Below, piece after piece: positions 5,256 through 6,980 of a DNA stretch of 6,980 nt (position 1 is the first letter of the stretch; each line of letters opens with the position of its first letter). The DNA lies in contig CAZKND010000059.1 in NCBI GenBank assembly GCA_964554215.1, forward strand, positions 1 through 6,980. The letters are read 5' to 3'. The translations under genes were made by a program, and so were the position numbers. Source of the stretch: CAYLJV01 sp964554215. Lineage in GTDB: Archaea > Hadarchaeota > Hadarchaeia > Hadarchaeales > JAGGTB01. A model generated the notes under the pieces. That model ran no database searches. It was given only the letters and a program-made list of their open reading frames with translations, and had not been told where the DNA came from.

Positions 5256-5264
5256 GATAAAAAA
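5256..5264 (-). promoter_or_regulatory. TATA-like box of the E1-like gene
   Basis: The minus strand reads TTTTTTATC, preceded by GTTAGGA. Its centre is about 27 bp before the AAGGTG site, repeating the spacing seen at the trxA operon and trxB. Confidence 0.4.
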
Positions 5265-5288
5265 TCCTAACTTTTTCCACCACTCTTC

Positions 5289-5299
5289 AAAATATTTAA
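5289..5299 (+). promoter_or_regulatory. TATA box of the FAD oxidoreductase gene
   Basis: AAAATATTTAA is centred about 36 bp before ATG 5331, predicting a transcription start near 5320 and a leader of roughly 10 nt without a ribosome binding site. It is divergent from the promoter at 5256-5264. Confidence 0.45.
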
Positions 5300-5330
5300 G
5301 TTCCTTTTGATAACTACTTAAATAAGCTAG

Positions 5331-6635
5331 ATGGTTTCTTCTATGACCGAAAAATTTGACTATATCATAATCGGAGCAGGAATCGCCGGAATGCACATAG
5401 GTGCACTGCTTTCTCAACATGGAAAAGTCCTCGTATTGGAAAAAACAAACGATATAGGTGGAAGAGCACGAGTAAATAATCTGGATGGTTTTAAGCTAGA
5501 TTATGGAGCCCATCCAATCCGTTTCGGACCTAATAGTGCGCTTGCGGAATCCCTGAATGAAGTTGGAAAACCTATAGATTTTATTGAACCTGGAGACTTC
5601 TGGGTGATAAAGGAAGACGGTGGAAAAACACTCTACCCTTCAGGCGGATTACAGGTTCTGAAAAGTGATCTTGTCCCGTTTTTCAAGACGATAAAGTTCA
5701 TGATCAACATTTTGAAACTCAAAGACTTGGAGGAGATTAAAGAGCTATACGATGTTTCGCTGGAAGAGTGGTTCGACCAGGAAGACATCCATCCTGACTT
5801 GAAACGTTACTTGACCATTGCCTGTTCAGGAGTTCAAGTTTGTCCATTCACCGAAAGAGCATCTGCCGGAGAGTTATTACATAATACCCGAAGGATCGCC
5901 AATAAAGGGAGTATATACTATCCAAAGGGAGGATGGACCACGATATTTTCCAAATTCAAAGAAAAGATAGAGGAGGAAGGTGGTGAGATCCGCCTGAACG
6001 AGAAGGTGGAGGAGATAAAGGTGGAAGATTCGAAAGCTGTAGGCGTCAAAACAGAGGGGGAAACGATAGATGTTATCAACACCGTTCCGGTTCAGAAACT
6101 GTTCAGCATTTTAGACGAGGACTTATGTGAGGACTCTTTCGTTGAGAAATGTAAAAATCTAAGACCCACTGCAGGAGTCTCAATCGACTTTTGCCTCTCG
6201 GAACCCGTAACCGATAAAGACTTCTTCTTTTTCGAAGAACCGTTAGCATTCGGATTCATACCTTCAAATCTGGAAAACTCGGATATAGCTCCGGGAAACA
6301 AATCTATTATGCATTTCTTCAGAGCAACCAACGTCGAAGACATGGAAGATAAAGAAAAAGCCCAGGAGTTGCACGACGAGTTTAGAGAGAAAATAGTCGA
6401 AACTTTTCCCGATATAGAGGAAAAAATCGAACACGAAAGACCTCTCTTCTTGGAGATGGTTGATGGAGTCGAAGTCAATACCGAGCAGCACCAGTACAAG
6501 AGACCTGGAAACGAGATTGAAGGTATTGAAAATCTTTACCTGACGGGAGATTCTGTAGGAGGGGAAGGTGCTGGTGGAGATGTCGGACATACCAGCGTTC
6601 GAGAATGTTACGAACTCATAAAGAATAAAGAGTGA
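5331..6635 (+). CDS. FAD-dependent oxidoreductase, amine oxidase/phytoene desaturase-like
   Basis: A 434-residue flavoprotein of the group that includes phytoene desaturase, protoporphyrinogen oxidase and amine oxidases. The N-terminal FAD fold has GAGIAG (15-20), the ribose-binding E37 and DIGGRAR (41-47). Residues 195-204 (IYYPKGGWTT) resemble the substrate-domain motif of CrtI-like enzymes. The C-terminal FAD motif is NLYLTGDSVGGEGAGGDVGH (401-420). There is no signal peptide; an amphipathic stretch (112-130) might touch membrane lipid, but no clear transmembrane span is seen. The substrate is unknown; no isoprenoid or haem gene lies next to it. The start is uncertain: ATG 5331 lacks a ribosome binding site and suits a short-leader message, while ATG 5343 gives MTEKFDY, close to the usual family start. 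It is divergent from the E1-like gene and ends 15 bp from the convergent SepCysS gene. Confidence 0.85.
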   Translation: MVSSMTEKFDYIIIGAGIAGMHIGALLSQHGKVLVLEKTNDIGGRARVNNLDGFKLDYGAHPIRFGPNSALAESLNEVGKPIDFIEPGDFWVIKEDGGKTLYPSGGLQVLKSDLVPFFKTIKFMINILKLKDLEEIKELYDVSLEEWFDQEDIHPDLKRYLTIACSGVQVCPFTERASAGELLHNTRRIANKGSIYYPKGGWTTIFSKFKEKIEEEGGEIRLNEKVEEIKVEDSKAVGVKTEGETIDVINTVPVQKLFSILDEDLCEDSFVEKCKNLRPTAGVSIDFCLSEPVTDKDFFFFEEPLAFGFIPSNLENSDIAPGNKSIMHFFRATNVEDMEDKEKAQELHDEFREKIVETFPDIEEKIEHERPLFLEMVDGVEVNTEQHQYKRPGNEIEGIENLYLTGDSVGGEGAGGDVGHTSVRECYELIKNKE

Positions 6636-6646
6636 AACCTGCACTC
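6617..6646 (-). terminator. Possible terminator of the SepCysS gene
   Basis: On the minus strand GAGTG-CAGGTTT-CACTC (6646-6630), a 5-bp stem with a 7-nt loop, is followed by TTTATTCTTTAT. It starts 4 bp after the SepCysS stop and covers the end of the convergent FAD gene. The stem is short, so confidence is low. Confidence 0.35.
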
Positions 6647-6650
6647 AAAA

Positions 6651-6980
6651 TTAGTCTTCTACGGGCAAATCGTATTTTCGAGCTATATCTTTGAAAGCCT
6701 CGGCTAAATGCTCAATTTGATCCCAAGTCAAACCAAACGAGTTCATTTTCCAAGTTCTAGTTGCTCCTGGAGATATACCGATTATTCCCCTTTCTTTCAA
6801 CTCATCATAAAAGAAATAACCTCGTCGATCATGATCCTTCGCTATTTTATCGAAAGATTCTCTCGTATCAACCTTAACAGCAGTATGTTTCCTAGGCATC
6901 TCGCTCAGTATCTTATTCCCCTCTATCTTGAGAAACTCTTCCACTAGATAATCCACCTTCTCCAATTCTTCATCCCAATT
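6651..6980 (-). CDS. pscS: O-phospho-L-seryl-tRNA:Cys-tRNA synthase (SepCysS), 3' part, cut by the window edge
   Basis: The last 109 codons of a PLP-dependent enzyme that converts Sep-tRNA(Cys) to Cys-tRNA(Cys) using a sulfur donor. The reading frame stays open to base 6980, and the residues just before the apparent TTG start (N-W-D-E-E) continue the family alignment, so that TTG is internal. Compared with my recollection of the Methanocaldococcus protein, WDEEL, FDKIAK, RRGYFFYDELKERGI and the final K-M-x2-[FY]-G-L-x-W-[DE]-Q all agree. This is the small C-terminal domain; the PLP lysine and catalytic cysteines lie outside the window. The organism therefore probably makes Cys on tRNA, which fits the tRNA-Cys gene at 4340-4412. 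The main alternative is another fold-type I PLP enzyme, such as a SepSecS-like or decarboxylase-like relative, which is less likely. Confidence 0.85.
   Translation of the reverse strand, partial: NWDEELEKVDYLVEEFLKIEGNKILSEMPRKHTAVKVDTRESFDKIAKDHDRRGYFFYDELKERGIIGISPGATRTWKMNSFGLTWDQIEHLAEAFKDIARKYDLPVED

Noticed and set aside
5220..5420. Minus-strand 66-codon frame over the divergent promoter
   Set aside because: It overlaps the FAD-binding N terminus of the opposite gene and both TATA boxes; no binding site or family resemblance.
6092..6644. Two long minus-strand frames inside the FAD gene (135 and 126 codons)
   Set aside because: Shadows of the coding strand; Ser-rich translations and no start signals, while the plus frame carries the C-terminal FAD motif.
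1..6980. Mobile element, CRISPR array or integration at the tRNA gene
   Set aside because: No transposase, integrase, repeated tRNA fragment or direct repeats were seen; the tRNA is intact, with ordinary genes on both sides.

Overview
The window looks like euryarchaeal chromosomal DNA. Several independent signs agree. Genes carry GAGGTG-type ribosome binding sites about 5-7 nt before the start. TATA-like boxes sit about 27 bp upstream of those sites. The tRNA-Cys gene has no encoded CCA. The right edge carries the 3' part of a gene for Sep-tRNA:Cys-tRNA synthase (SepCysS), an enzyme of methanogens, Archaeoglobus and some uncultured archaeal lineages. The DNA is moderately AT-rich by eye and many proteins are rich in Glu/Asp, which would fit a moderately salt-adapted lineage. 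I cannot name the genus.

Layout, left to right. Bases 1-123 hold no supportable gene, only a hairpin plus T-run terminator for the operon to its right. On the minus strand, a 60-residue six-cysteine protein (466-648) is followed 12 bp later by thioredoxin (124-453); the two share a clear promoter with a palindrome next to the predicted transcription start. Also on the minus strand, 749-1573 encodes a conserved archaeal protein that resembles the DUF6775 family, with an archaemetzincin-like Cys/His tail. Divergent from it, on the plus strand, are an alkaline-phosphatase/sulfatase-superfamily protein (1648-2487), a 73-residue winged-helix-like protein (2513-2734), thioredoxin reductase (2799-3722) and a PfpI/DJ-1 protein (3826-4326). 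A tRNA-Cys(GCA) gene lies on the minus strand at 4340-4412, downstream of a minus-strand ThiF/MoeB/HesA-type E1-like adenylyltransferase (4489-5223). A divergent plus-strand FAD-dependent amine-oxidase/phytoene-desaturase-like protein (5331-6635) converges on the SepCysS 3' end (6651-6980).

Two functional themes emerge. The first is thiol redox: thioredoxin, an NADPH-type thioredoxin reductase, the small CxxC protein and a PfpI/DJ-1 protein. The second is sulfur and cysteine: SepCysS makes Cys on tRNA-Cys, the substrate tRNA is encoded about 2.2 kb away, and an E1-like enzyme that could charge a ubiquitin-like sulfur carrier lies between them. A functional link between these is inference from proximity.

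No mobile element, CRISPR array or complete unknown multi-gene system was found. The least understood parts are the six-cysteine protein, the 274-residue conserved protein and the winged-helix protein. Four computed starts needed attention: trxB and pfpI extend falsely into their ribosome binding sites, and the 274-residue protein and the E1-like gene appear to use TTG.
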